This document shows positions 1-7,392 of a stretch of DNA of 9,634 bases, in pieces. Both the position numbers and the translations under genes were made by a program. Source of the DNA: CAZTWC01 sp964617105 [NCBI: uncultured Myxococcia bacterium] (GTDB lineage Bacteria; CAZTWC01); NCBI GenBank assembly GCA_964617105.1, contig CAZTWC010000097.1, forward strand, positions 2,514 through 12,147. The letters run 5' to 3'. Position 1 is the first letter of the stretch; each line of letters begins with the position of its first letter. The notes under the pieces are model-generated. The model saw nothing but the letters and a program-made list of their open reading frames with translations, was not told where the DNA came from and searched no databases.

Positions 1-12
1 CGAGATGCGAAA

Positions 13-888
13 ATGGACAAGGAAAGCACTCACACAATATCCGTCTTGCTAGAGAAGGGTACCAACTATCTTTTCAATTTTCAAAAGGATTCTCCTGAAA
101 TGGCGGCTGAATTGCTGCTTTGCCATCAACTTTCTATAAAACGTATAGATCTCTATTGTCGGGCTCAGGAATTAGTAGATTCAAAAGATCGGCTTGAATT
201 TTTTAATTTGATTGAAAAGAGGGCGGCTGGTGAACCGCTTCAATATCTTCTGGGCAAGTGGGATTTTTGGGATTTTGAGTTAGAGGTAAACCACCAGGTA
301 TTGATCCCCCGTCCAGAGACAGAATTGATAGTGGAGCATATACTGAAACTCTATCCTTCCCAGCAAGAAAAAAAAACCTTTTTAGATGTAGGGACAGGCA
401 GCGGTTGTTTGGCTATAGCCCTGGCCAGGGAGTATCCGCAAGCCCAGGTGATGGCCATAGACAAACAAAGATCTGCTCTTAAGGTGGCTCAAAAAAATAT
501 TATCCGCCTTAATTTGCATAAACGGATTAACCTGGTTTGCGCCCACCTGCTTACAGGTCTGCGTCCAGAGCAGCGATTTGATTGCATAGTAAGCAATCCA
601 CCCTATATTGCCGAATCAGAATATGCTGGTTTGTCAAAAGAGGTAAAGTCTGAACCCGAGGCGGCGCTCAAAGCTGGAGAGGATGGGACTACTCTGATTG
701 CGGAACTTTTGGAAAATGCACCCCGGCTATTGAACCGGGGCGGGTGGCTACTAATTGAGCATAGTCCGTGGCAAAAAGAGAAATTGGCCGAATTGGTGAA
801 AAAGAATTGCCGGTTGTCGGCTCCTGAATTCATTAAAGATTACCATGGGCGCCACCGATTATTGGTGATTGCCAGGATGGATACTTAG
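13..888 (+). CDS. prmC: Peptide chain release factor N5-glutamine methyltransferase PrmC (HemK)
   Basis: This 291-residue protein has the usual PrmC length and layout. The family uses S-adenosylmethionine to methylate the glutamine of the GGQ loop in release factors RF1 and RF2, in the cytoplasm. Visible in the sequence are an N-terminal helical domain (about residues 1-95), the IPRPETE motif (98-104), the SAM-binding glycine loop DVGTGSGCLAIAL (125-137) and the catalytic NPPY motif (195-198) that binds the target glutamine. The ATG at 13 has only a weak GAG upstream. Four more codons are open before it up to the window edge, so a start outside the window cannot be excluded, but the length fits this one. 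In many bacteria prfA lies just upstream; here that region is outside the window. murA follows after 71 bases in the same direction. Identification is secure. Confidence 0.95.
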   Translation: MDKESTHTISVLLEKGTNYLFNFQKDSPEMAAELLLCHQLSIKRIDLYCRAQELVDSKDRLEFFNLIEKRAAGEPLQYLLGKWDFWDFELEVNHQVLIPRPETELIVEHILKLYPSQQEKKTFLDVGTGSGCLAIALAREYPQAQVMAIDKQRSALKVAQKNIIRLNLHKRINLVCAHLLTGLRPEQRFDCIVSNPPYIAESEYAGLSKEVKSEPEAALKAGEDGTTLIAELLENAPRLLNRGGWLLIEHSPWQKEKLAELVKKNCRLSAPEFIKDYHGRHRLLVIARMDT

Positions 889-959
889 AGCCACTAAGAA
901 CGAAAAGAATTCCCGGGATTTTAATGCCTGGTTAAACTGTCGAAATGTAGGAGAGAAAG

Positions 960-2222
960 ATGGACGCAATAGCGGTCAGGGGAGGTAAACGCCTCTCCGG
1001 TAGAGTAAAAATATCTGGGGCAAAAAACGCAGTTCTGCCGCAAATTTTTGCCACTCTTCTAACCCGGGGCACTTTCACCTTGAAAAACGTTCCCCCTTTG
1101 CGGGATGTGAACACCGCCTTAAAAGTGTTGGCCACGATGGGCGCCACCTATCAAAAGGGTCCTGAGATCACCATCGATACCAGTGGAATCAACTCCTTCA
1201 CTGCTCCTTACGACCTGGTAAGTACAATGCGGGCCTCGGTTTTGGCGCTGGGTCCTTTGATTGCCAGGTATGGAGAAGCCAGAGTATCTTTGCCAGGTGG
1301 TTGTGCCATTGGATTGAGGCCGGTAGATCAACACTTAAAGAGTTTTAAGAAAATGGGTGCCCTGGTGGAGATTGAGCGCGGTTATATCACTTTAAAGACA
1401 AAAAGGTTAAAAGGATGTGAAATTCATCTGGATATGCCCACGGTTACCGGTACGGAAAACATTCTAATGGCAGCGGTACTGGCCAAGGGGCGTACTACTA
1501 TAATCAATGCGGCCATGGAGCCGGAGGTGGTGGACCTGGCGGATATGCTGTCTAAGATGGGTGCCAATATCAGTGGTGCCGGCAGTTCGGTAATAACTGT
1601 AGAAGGGGTTGAGCATTTGGAGCCGGTAGATTATACTACTATTCCGGATCGCATCGAAGCTGGAACCTATATGGTGGCTGCGGCCCTGACTGGCGGAGAT
1701 GTTGAGATTCAAAATGTGATTCCAGCCCATTTGGGAGGAGTTATTACTAAGTTGAGGGAGTTTGGACAAAAAGTTACAGTTAATGAAAATAGTATCATGG
1801 TACAAGGCCAACGGCCTATCCAGGCAGCCAATATAACCACCTGGCCCTATCCTGGTTTTCCCACCGATTTACAGGCCCAATTCGTTACTTTAGCAGCCAT
1901 AGCCGAGGGAACCAGTTTTATTCGGGAAACAGTATTTGAAAACCGTTTTATGCACGTCTATGAGTTGAACCGGATGGGGGCGGATATTAAAATTAATAAC
2001 AACACTGCGGAGATCAAAGGCGTTGAGTTTCTTCAGGGGGCCAGGGTGATGGCTTCTGATTTACGGGCTAGTGCTTCCCTGGTGCTGGCAGGCCTGGTTG
2101 CCAAAGGCGACCGGGAGGAGAATACCATTATTTCCAGAGTATATCATATCGACAGAGGGTACGTGGAAATTGAGAAAAAGTTATCAAATTTAGGGGCTGA
2201 GATAAAAAGGCTTGACAGGTAA
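960..2222 (+). CDS. murA: UDP-N-acetylglucosamine 1-carboxyvinyltransferase MurA
   Basis: MurA transfers enolpyruvate from PEP to UDP-GlcNAc, the first committed step of peptidoglycan synthesis, in the cytoplasm. The 420-residue length is typical. Key residues are in place: Lys22 in SGAKNA near the N-terminus, the catalytic cysteine at exactly 115 in LPGGCAIG (the residue alkylated by fosfomycin), the following RPVD, and Asp303 in PGFPTD, matching E. coli Asp305. Having Cys rather than Asp at 115 predicts a fosfomycin-sensitive enzyme, by family knowledge. The ATG is preceded by AGGAG at 949-953 with a 6-base spacer. It follows prmC by 71 bases with no clear terminator between, so the two may be co-transcribed. 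The last codons also carry the -35 hexamer of the promoter that drives rpsU. Confidence 0.97.
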   Translation: MDAIAVRGGKRLSGRVKISGAKNAVLPQIFATLLTRGTFTLKNVPPLRDVNTALKVLATMGATYQKGPEITIDTSGINSFTAPYDLVSTMRASVLALGPLIARYGEARVSLPGGCAIGLRPVDQHLKSFKKMGALVEIERGYITLKTKRLKGCEIHLDMPTVTGTENILMAAVLAKGRTTIINAAMEPEVVDLADMLSKMGANISGAGSSVITVEGVEHLEPVDYTTIPDRIEAGTYMVAAALTGGDVEIQNVIPAHLGGVITKLREFGQKVTVNENSIMVQGQRPIQAANITTWPYPGFPTDLQAQFVTLAAIAEGTSFIRETVFENRFMHVYELNRMGADIKINNNTAEIKGVEFLQGARVMASDLRASASLVLAGLVAKGDREENTIISRVYHIDRGYVEIEKKLSNLGAEIKRLDR

Positions 2223-2239
2223 TAAATATCTTTTATAAT
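2212..2239 (+). promoter_or_regulatory. Consensus sigma-70 promoter for rpsU-dnaG-rpoD
   Basis: TTGACA at 2212-2217 and TATAAT at 2234-2239 are both perfect hexamers, separated by 16 bases. A transcript would begin near 2246, about 42 bases before the rpsU ATG. The -35 element lies in the last codons of murA and the stop codon falls in the spacer. Its position before the macromolecular synthesis operon, and the fact that rpoD is in that operon, imply that the primary sigma factor takes part in its own transcription. The hexamers are seen directly; use in vivo is inferred. Confidence 0.85.
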
Positions 2240-2266
2240 CAGACGGTTTATCTAATTGGTAGTTCT

Positions 2267-2277
2267 TAAGGAGGTGA
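2267..2277 (+). promoter_or_regulatory. Full-length Shine-Dalgarno sequence of rpsU
   Basis: TAAGGAGGTGA is an unbroken 11-base complement to the usual 3' end of 16S rRNA. It ends 10 bases before the ATG at 2288. This is stronger than the sites of the other genes here and is consistent with high expression of a ribosomal protein. Confidence 0.85.
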
Positions 2278-2287
2278 GTAGTATAAT

Positions 2288-2482
2288 ATGCCAGGAGTCA
2301 AAATAAGAGAAGGCGAATCTTTTGAAAACGCCATACGCCGGTTTAAAAAACAATGTGAAAAGACAGGTATTCTTTCGGAAATAAGGAAGAGAGAATATTA
2401 TGAAAAACCTAGTGTGAAGCGTAAGAAAAAGGCTCTAGCCGCCAAAAAAAGAGCTATTAAGAAGCAAAGAAAATTCACCTAA
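2288..2482 (+). CDS. rpsU: 30S ribosomal protein bS21
   Basis: This 64-residue basic protein matches bS21 along its full length. It has the N-terminal [24 protein letters not shown] segment, then [14 protein letters not shown], then a Lys/Arg-rich tail. bS21 sits on the 30S platform near the 3' end of 16S rRNA, the anti-Shine-Dalgarno region, and assists initiation on natural mRNAs. It is the first gene of the rpsU-dnaG-rpoD operon, with its own consensus promoter and a perfect Shine-Dalgarno sequence. A hairpin directly after the stop probably limits how much transcript continues into dnaG, giving far more bS21 than primase. Identification is secure. Confidence 0.96.
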   Translation: MPGVKIREGESFENAIRRFKKQCEKTGILSEIRKREYYEKPSVKRKKKALAAKKRAIKKQRKFT

Positions 2483-2485
2483 AAA

Positions 2486-2533
2486 TTTATGTGCCCTCTG
2501 AAAAATTCAAGGGCACATAAAAAAAGATTTTTT
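2486..2533 (+). terminator. Intercistronic hairpin between rpsU and dnaG (probable partial terminator)
   Basis: TTTATGTGCCCT (2486-2497) pairs perfectly over 12 bases with AGGGCACATAAA (2510-2521). Beyond one bulged C at 2498, TGAA (2499-2502) pairs with TTCA (2506-2509), leaving a three-A loop. A run of six T follows at 2528-2533 but is separated from the stem by six bases (AAAAGA), so on the + strand it is not a textbook terminator and may be leaky. On the opposite strand the stem is followed at once by five T. The location is that of the known rpsU-dnaG terminator in the E. coli operon, which lowers dnaG expression; the equivalent role here is inferred. Confidence 0.75.
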
Positions 2534-2539
2534 AAAACT

Positions 2540-2552
2540 GGAGTGCAAGATT
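2540..2552 (+). promoter_or_regulatory. Ribosome binding site and ATT start of dnaG
   Basis: GGAG at 2540-2543 stands six bases before ATT at 2550-2552. The dnaG frame is open back to a TGA at 2499-2501 and holds no ATG, GTG or TTG before 2781, which lies beyond the zinc-finger codons. The other non-standard option, CTG at 2538, has no ribosome binding site before it. ATT is therefore the best-supported start, as in infC of E. coli. Confidence 0.6.
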
Positions 2553-4481
2553 AATAGCCAAGAACGCCTAGAAATTATTCGGGAGGTTAAAACCCGGGTC
2601 AACATAGTTGAGGTAATTTCCCGGTCTGTCAGTTTAAAAAAATCTGGCCAACAGAATTATAAGGGGCTTTGTCCTTTTCACCAGGAAAGGGACGGCTCCT
2701 TTTATGTTTCACCCACCAGAAAACAGTTCCACTGCTTTGGCTGTGGTAAACAGGGTGATGTTTTTACTTTTCTCCAGGAGATGGAGGGTAAGACTTTTAA
2801 TGAGGTTTTGGAGGAGTTAGCACTTTCGGTGGGAGTAAAGATCCCATCAAGTCATTTCAATCGGGAAAATGCTCCTAAAAAAAGGGAAACCCGCCAAAAT
2901 CTCTTTCAGGTCAACCAATGGGCTCAAGAGTTTTTTCAATCGGTTTTACATAAGTGGCCGGTGGGAAAAGAGGGTTTGGCATATCTAAAGAAAAGGGGGA
3001 TATTACCAGCCACAATCAGCAAATTTAATTTAGGGATGAGTCCTTTTCAGGCCGATGCTTTGTTCATCCACCTAAGAGAAAAATTGGCAAAAAGAAAAAT
3101 TTCCCTTGATACCTTGGAAAAACTAGGCTTATGTACCTACTATCAAGCGGGGGGAACTTCAGGTTTATCGACTGGCAATACGCCATCCCAGGGAAAATGG
3201 TATGACCGTTTCAAAGGCAAGTTGATCATACCCATACATACCCAGAATGGCCAGGTTGCTGGTTTTGCAGTGCGGCAAATGGGACCGTCTGCTAATAAAT
3301 GGGAACCTAAGTATATAAATTCACCCCAAAATGAGATCTATACCAAGGGGGATTTACTCTATGGCTTTTATCAGGCAAAAGGAGCGATATTAAAAGAAAA
3401 AAAACTATATCTGGTAGAGGGTTATTTTGATTGTATCAAGATGCATCAAAATAATCTGGGCAACACTGTGGCTATCTGTGGAACCCAGTTGAGTTCAGGA
3501 CACAAAAAACTCTTCAATCGTTTTTCCACCAGGGTGTGGCCGATTTTAGATGGAGATACCAGTGGTCAAAAAGCGGCTTTCAATATTTCTCTCGACCTGT
3601 TCAGAGAAAGTTTTGATGGTAAAGTGGTGCAATTACCAGCGGGAGAAGACCCCGATTCTTTGATTGCCAGGTCGGGAATATCAGCCTTTCAAAGGTTGAT
3701 AAACAATGCTTTACCATTTTTTGAATATATTATTAATTATGAATACAGCCAGGGGGGAGGAACCAGTGAGGGGAAAGTCCGCAGCCTGGATAAACTGCTG
3801 AAATTAATTGGAAAAATATCCAATTCAAACCAGCGTAGATATTATATTAAAACTATTGCCAGCAGGTATGACCTCAGCGAAAACCAGGCGTTGGAAGAGT
3901 TGAACCGGATATTTCATTCCGGAGCACCACCCGGAGAATCAGCTAGGAGAATAACAAAAAAACAGGCAGCACCGGAGAGTCGAGAATCCCGTCACTATGA
4001 ACAGGCAGAAATTTCTCTGTTGGCTTTGATATTGGTTCATGGGGAATTACTGAAAGTCTGCGAGCATGGCCAGATGTTGTCTTTATTGCAGAAATCGGAA
4101 ATTGGGGAAGTGGTGAAAATAGTCCTGAAAGAGGAAGTAAAATATCCAGACTTGGATAAGTTGGATTTTAGGGAGGAGTTATTAGAAAAAGTTGAAAAAA
4201 TATGTGCACAGGTAAGTCAATATAACCGCAGTCAAATTAAGCAAGATTATGCTATTTGCGTAAAACAGATGGTGATCAACAAGGCAGAGAAAAAATGCAA
4301 ACAATATCAAAGAGAGATCGAAGAATTGGGCGAATGGAGTATTAGTGATGAATCGTTGATACTTAATACGTGCAAATTGAAAACCGATCTAAGAAAAAAA
4401 ATACAAGGTTTGCTTAGGCAAGATTCTCTGGATTTTTTAATTGCCTCTGGAATTATCTCGAAAGAAGACGCTCACAATTAG
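2550..4481 (+). CDS. dnaG: DNA primase DnaG (ATT start proposed)
   Basis: Primase makes the RNA primers for leading and lagging strands at the replication fork and binds the DnaB helicase. Starting at ATT 2550 gives 643 residues, normal for the family. The N-terminal CHC2 zinc-binding domain is complete: ligands Cys41, His44, Cys62 and Cys65, with CPFH and HCFGCG. The central TOPRIM core shows VEGYFD (acidic residue Glu290) and LDGDTSG (DGD at 334-336), which bind the catalytic metals. A C-terminal helical region from about residue 485 is the probable helicase-binding domain. Starting at the first ATG (2781) would delete the zinc finger, so it is rejected. A Gly/Ser/Thr-rich stretch of about 15 residues sits just before YDRFKGKL, where the family is usually shorter. 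The gene lies between rpsU and rpoD, 21 bases from the latter. Function is secure; the exact start is less so. Confidence 0.93.
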   Translation: MNSQERLEIIREVKTRVNIVEVISRSVSLKKSGQQNYKGLCPFHQERDGSFYVSPTRKQFHCFGCGKQGDVFTFLQEMEGKTFNEVLEELALSVGVKIPSSHFNRENAPKKRETRQNLFQVNQWAQEFFQSVLHKWPVGKEGLAYLKKRGILPATISKFNLGMSPFQADALFIHLREKLAKRKISLDTLEKLGLCTYYQAGGTSGLSTGNTPSQGKWYDRFKGKLIIPIHTQNGQVAGFAVRQMGPSANKWEPKYINSPQNEIYTKGDLLYGFYQAKGAILKEKKLYLVEGYFDCIKMHQNNLGNTVAICGTQLSSGHKKLFNRFSTRVWPILDGDTSGQKAAFNISLDLFRESFDGKVVQLPAGEDPDSLIARSGISAFQRLINNALPFFEYIINYEYSQGGGTSEGKVRSLDKLLKLIGKISNSNQRRYYIKTIASRYDLSENQALEELNRIFHSGAPPGESARRITKKQAAPESRESRHYEQAEISLLALILVHGELLKVCEHGQMLSLLQKSEIGEVVKIVLKEEVKYPDLDKLDFREELLEKVEKICAQVSQYNRSQIKQDYAICVKQMVINKAEKKCKQYQREIEELGEWSISDESLILNTCKLKTDLRKKIQGLLRQDSLDFLIASGIISKEDAHN

Positions 4482-4485
4482 AACC

Positions 4486-4500
4486 TAAGGAGTGAGGAGA
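4486..4500 (+). promoter_or_regulatory. Double Shine-Dalgarno sequence of rpoD
   Basis: TAAGGAG (4486-4492) and GAGGAGA (4494-4500) lie back to back in the 21-base gap after the dnaG stop. Either can serve the ATG at 4503, which supports that start. Confidence 0.7.
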
Positions 4501-4502
4501 AT

Positions 4503-6332
4503 ATGGCTTCTAAAAAGAACGAGTCACGCGATAAAAAAGATAAAAATCAAAATTCCGGGATAAATTTGGAAAACCTGGAAAAATTTGTTACCGACCGAAG
4601 ACAAATAAAAAAATTGATCACTCAGGGCAAGGATCGGGGATACTTGACCTACGAAGAGGTCAATAACTATTTGCCGCCTCGCGTTATCACCTCAGAGCAG
4701 GTCGATGATGTGATGGTGATGTTCAATGAGTTGCAGATAGAGATTGTAGACAATGCATCTCAATACAAGCCTCCAAAAGTAAAACCAGACTATGATTATC
4801 GTGAAGAGGATGAAGAAGATGTAGATTCCTCGCCATATAATAAAGCAAGTGATCCGGTGAGGATGTATTTGCGGAAAATGGGGACGGTATCTCTGCTAAC
4901 CAGGGAAGGTGAGGTGGTTATCGCCAAGAAAATCGAAGATGGCGAGAAAGAGATCATGAAAACTGTAGTCAGTATCCCTATGGCGTTAAAAGAGATAGTT
5001 GTTCTGGGTGAAAAATTAAAGAGAGGGTTAATCAAAGCCAGAGAGTTGATAAATGACTTTGATGAGGATGAGGGGCATGATTATGAAGAAGATGAGATCT
5101 CTAAAAAAATTGTCAGAATAATAGAAAAGGTAAAGAAACTGGCCAGGGAAAACAAGCGACTTGACCAGATGCTTGGCTCTAGACGGCGGTTGACCAAGGA
5201 GACCAGGGAAAAATATAAAAAAGTTCTGAATAGAAATCGGCAAGAGGTTGAGAATTGCTTTCAAGAGATTAGGCTCAACAAATACCAAATGGATAAAATA
5301 ATTTCCAAAGTAGTAGAGGTGATTAATTTTACGGAACATTTAGAGAATGAAATAGAAGGGGTGAGGAAGCAATATGCCATCCCCAAAAAAACAAACCAGG
5401 ATGAGATAAAAAAACTCCGGACCGATAAAACCAAGGCGCTTAATTTGGTTAAAAAATTAAAAATTCAACCGGGACAGTTATCTGAATTTGTAAAGTGTTA
5501 TACTACCAATAAGAGGAAAAGAAAGCAGATCGAAATTGATATTGAACAAAAAATTGAGGCGCTGAAAAAAAGTTATAAAATGGTTCGTTACCATGAGTAT
5601 AAGGTTGATAAAGCCAAAAATGAACTAGTGGAGGCAAACTTGAGGTTGGTAGTTAGTATTGCCAAGAAATATACCAACCGGGGGCTTCAGTTTTTGGATT
5701 TGATCCAGGAGGGAAATATCGGCTTGATGAAAGCGGTTGACAAGTTTGAATACCGGCGGGGATATAAATTTTCCACCTATGCTACCTGGTGGATTCGTCA
5801 GGCCATAACCCGGGCAATTGCTGACCAGGCTAGAACCATCAGAATACCGGTGCACATGATCGAAACCATTAACAAATTAATCCGCACCTCCAGGGGTCTG
5901 GTGCAGGAGATGGGCCGGGAGCCGAGTCCGGATGAGATAGCGGATAAAATGGAATTACCGGTGGATAAAGTTCGAAAAGTTTTAAAAATAGCCAAAGAAC
6001 CCATCTCCCTGGAAACTCCCATTGGTGAAGAGGAGGACAGCCATTTGGGAGATTTTATTGAAGACAAAGGAACTGTTTCACCATCCGAAGCGGTTATTTT
6101 CAATAGTTTGGCCGAACAGACCAGGCACGTTTTGGGCAGCCTGACTCCCAGGGAGGAGAAAGTTTTACGGATGAGATTTGGTATAGGTGAAAAATCTGAC
6201 CACACCCTCGAAGAGGTTGGGCAGGATTTTAATGTTACCAGGGAAAGGATCCGTCAGATAGAGGCTAAGGCTTTGCGCAAATTGAGGCATCCTTCCAGGA
6301 ATAAGAAGTTAAAAAGTTTTATGGATAGTTAA
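4503..6332 (+). CDS. rpoD: RNA polymerase primary sigma factor RpoD (sigma-70)
   Basis: This 609-residue protein is a full group 1 sigma factor directing RNA polymerase to housekeeping promoters. Region 1.1 covers about residues 22-85. An acidic linker follows (about 95-110). Region 1.2 begins at [11 protein letters not shown] (117). A long non-conserved insert, roughly 140-370, is rich in Lys, Glu and Arg and looks helical; inserts of this size are typical of the proteobacterial RpoD type. Region 2 follows from [13 protein letters not shown] (378), with the -10 recognition and melting stretch [20 protein letters not shown] (425-444). Region 3 carries [10 protein letters not shown] (471-480). 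Region 4 (about 545-605) has the -35-binding helix-turn-helix [20 protein letters not shown]. It closes the rpsU-dnaG-rpoD operon. Both promoters seen in this window have the hexamers expected for this factor. Confidence 0.97.
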   Translation: MASKKNESRDKKDKNQNSGINLENLEKFVTDRRQIKKLITQGKDRGYLTYEEVNNYLPPRVITSEQVDDVMVMFNELQIEIVDNASQYKPPKVKPDYDYREEDEEDVDSSPYNKASDPVRMYLRKMGTVSLLTREGEVVIAKKIEDGEKEIMKTVVSIPMALKEIVVLGEKLKRGLIKARELINDFDEDEGHDYEEDEISKKIVRIIEKVKKLARENKRLDQMLGSRRRLTKETREKYKKVLNRNRQEVENCFQEIRLNKYQMDKIISKVVEVINFTEHLENEIEGVRKQYAIPKKTNQDEIKKLRTDKTKALNLVKKLKIQPGQLSEFVKCYTTNKRKRKQIEIDIEQKIEALKKSYKMVRYHEYKVDKAKNELVEANLRLVVSIAKKYTNRGLQFLDLIQEGNIGLMKAVDKFEYRRGYKFSTYATWWIRQAITRAIADQARTIRIPVHMIETINKLIRTSRGLVQEMGREPSPDEIADKMELPVDKVRKVLKIAKEPISLETPIGEEEDSHLGDFIEDKGTVSPSEAVIFNSLAEQTRHVLGSLTPREEKVLRMRFGIGEKSDHTLEEVGQDFNVTRERIRQIEAKALRKLRHPSRNKKLKSFMDS

Positions 6333-6337
6333 CGGTC

Positions 6338-6360
6338 AACGATAGGGAATTTTTATCGTT
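6338..6360 (+). terminator. Weak hairpin after rpoD
   Basis: AACGATA (6338-6344) pairs with TATCGTT (6354-6360) across a 9-base loop, beginning six bases after the rpoD stop. No proper T run follows, so termination here is doubtful and some rpoD transcript may enter the downstream tRNA. Confidence 0.3.
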
Positions 6361-6378
6361 CTTGATAGTTGATTTGCC

Positions 6379-6407
6379 TTGATAATTTTTGTTTTATAAC
6401 ATATAAT
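6379..6407 (+). promoter_or_regulatory. Sigma-70 promoter for the tRNA-zinc ribbon-tRNA unit
   Basis: TTGATA (6379-6384, five of six matches to the -35 consensus) and a perfect TATAAT (6402-6407) have an ideal 17-base spacer. The predicted start near 6414 leaves about 14 bases of leader before the mature 5' end of the tRNA at 6428. Confidence 0.75.
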
Positions 6408-6427
6408 TTTGTAACTATATTTTTTAT

Positions 6428-6503
6428 GGGCCCATAGCTCAGCTGGAAGAGCCACCGGCTCATAACCGGTAGGTCCTAGGTTCGAGCCCTAGTGGGCCCA
6501 CCA
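6428..6503 (+). tRNA. tRNA with CAU anticodon, probably tRNA-Ile2 (lysidine type)
   Basis: A complete cloverleaf can be drawn: acceptor stem GGGCCCA/TGGGCCC (6428-6434 with 6493-6499), D stem GCTC/GAGC, anticodon stem ACCGG/CCGGT, loop CTCATAA with anticodon CAT at 6461-6463, T stem CTAGG/CCTAG with loop TTCGAGC, discriminator A6500 and encoded CCA 6501-6503. It is not the initiator: it has a G1-C72 pair and lacks the three G-C pairs in the anticodon stem. Positions 4 and 5 are C-G pairs (C4-G69, C5-G68), the features TilS uses in E. coli to choose tRNA-Ile2 over elongator Met. Ile2 (reading AUA after C34 becomes lysidine) is therefore preferred, with elongator Met as the alternative. Confidence 0.93.
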
Positions 6504-6514
6504 TCTCAAAGTAA

Positions 6515-6530
6515 GAGGGTCGTACTATTG
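6515..6530 (+). promoter_or_regulatory. Ribosome binding site and TTG start of the zinc-ribbon gene
   Basis: GAGGG (6515-6519) stands eight bases before TTG at 6528-6530. The frame is open further back to a GTG at 6492, but that codon lies inside the tRNA T arm and acceptor stem, so it is not a plausible start. Translation from TTG gives the usual N-terminus of the family, with QIRNLAKLQEID. Confidence 0.75.
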
Positions 6531-7247
6531 ATTGAACAGATTCGAAATCTGGCAAAATTACAAGAAATTGATACCATAATTGAGCAGTGTAAAACCAGGA
6601 TAGCGGAGATTAATAACCTGGCAGAAGCGCAAAGAATTGAGTCTGGCAAGATAAATGAAGAGATAGAAAATGTCGAAAATGTAATTATTCGAGTATCCAA
6701 GGAACAACACCAGTTTGAATCCAATTTAAAGTTGGAAGAGAATAAATACCGTAAGTGGGAAAAACGGTTACCGGAATTGAAAAACACTAGAGAATATCAG
6801 GTGTTGACGCGAGAGTTAGATTTTTTGAAAAAGGAACGGGCCGAGTGCGAAGAAAATATTTTGCAAAAAATGGGTGACCTGGAGGGGCTGAAGGAAGAGA
6901 AAAAAGATCTTCAGGCAAAATTAACCGATATTGAGTCGCAGTCAGAAGTAAAAGGTGTAAAAATCCTGAAAGAGAAGCAAGAGTTAGAGCGACAAGTTGA
7001 AGATATAGAAGGACATAAAGAGGGATACGCGAAAAATATTCGGCCCGATTTAATGAGCCGGTATAAAAGAATTGCCAAAATCCGTCAGGGTTTGGCAGTG
7101 GTAGGAGTTTGGGACGAGAAATGTACTGGCTGTAACATGCGGGTTCCTCCCCAACTCTATAACAAAGTTCAACGTCTTGAAAGCATTGAGGTCTGCCCAT
7201 ATTGCCAGAGGATGCTATTTTTCCCCCCAATTTTGGAGGATAATTGA
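6528..7247 (+). CDS. Coiled-coil C4 zinc-ribbon protein (zf-RING_7/DUF164 family)
   Basis: Starting at TTG 6528 the protein has 239 residues. Most of it (about 1-185) is charged, Glu/Lys-rich and heptad-like, predicted to form a long helical coiled-coil hairpin. It includes NTREYQVLTREL (86-97), the conserved turn segment of this family. The C-terminus carries a four-cysteine zinc ribbon: CTGC (199-202) and CPYC (223-226), followed by QRMLFF. No signal peptide or membrane segment is visible, so it should be cytoplasmic. Family members are widespread, and a nucleic-acid-binding role is often suggested, but I know of no settled function. It sits 24 bases after one tRNA and directly abuts another, so it is probably expressed from the upstream tRNA promoter in a mixed transcript that tRNA-processing enzymes must cut. 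That setting hints at, but does not prove, a link to translation. Confidence 0.88.
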   Translation: MIEQIRNLAKLQEIDTIIEQCKTRIAEINNLAEAQRIESGKINEEIENVENVIIRVSKEQHQFESNLKLEENKYRKWEKRLPELKNTREYQVLTRELDFLKKERAECEENILQKMGDLEGLKEEKKDLQAKLTDIESQSEVKGVKILKEKQELERQVEDIEGHKEGYAKNIRPDLMSRYKRIAKIRQGLAVVGVWDEKCTGCNMRVPPQLYNKVQRLESIEVCPYCQRMLFFPPILEDN

Positions 7248-7323
7248 GCGGGATTAACTCAGCTGGTAGAGTGTCAGCTTCCCAAGCTGAATGTCGCGGG
7301 TTCGAACCCCGTATCCCGCTCCA
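7248..7323 (+). tRNA. tRNA-Gly (anticodon CCC)
   Basis: The cloverleaf is complete: acceptor GCGGGAT/ATCCCGC (7248-7254 with 7313-7319), D stem ACTC/GAGT, anticodon stem TCAGC/GCTGA, loop TTCCCAA with anticodon CCC at 7281-7283, T stem GCGGG/CCCGT with one G-T wobble, loop TTCGAAC, discriminator T7320 and encoded CCA 7321-7323. G1-C72, C2-G71, U73 and C35-C36 are all glycine identity elements. It reads GGG codons. Its first base follows the TGA stop of the zinc-ribbon gene with no gap, and no promoter lies immediately upstream, so it depends on read-through transcription from upstream. Confidence 0.96.
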
Positions 7324-7343
7324 TTTTTCATTTCATCGCCAGA

Positions 7344-7369
7344 ATCTAGAACATTAGATCTTATTTTTT
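7344..7369 (+). terminator. Possible weak terminator after tRNA-Gly
   Basis: ATCTAG (7344-7349) pairs with TTAGAT (7354-7359), including one G-T pair, around an AACA loop. TTATTTTTT follows at 7361-7369. The stem is short and AT-rich, so strength is uncertain, but the order of stem then T run is right for the end of the tRNA unit. Confidence 0.4.
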
Positions 7370-7392
7370 AATTCATTCATGGTAATTTCAGG

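Noticed and set aside
2538-2540. CTG as the dnaG start
   Set aside because: It has no ribosome binding site at a usable distance, whereas ATT at 2550 does.
2781-4481. A 566-residue dnaG starting at the first ATG
   Set aside because: It would lack the CHC2 zinc-binding domain, which is fully encoded in the same frame upstream without a stop.
5028-5339. Open frames on the minus strand inside rpoD and other genes, such as this one
   Set aside because: They lie wholly inside well-identified genes, resemble no known family and are explained by codon bias on the opposite strand.
4503-6332. The long insert in the sigma factor as a novel domain
   Set aside because: A charged helical insert of about 230 residues between regions 1.2 and 2 is normal for the proteobacterial type of RpoD.
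6428-6503. Initiator tRNA-fMet
   Set aside because: It has a paired G1-C72 and an ACCGG/CCGGT anticodon stem rather than the three consecutive G-C pairs of initiators.
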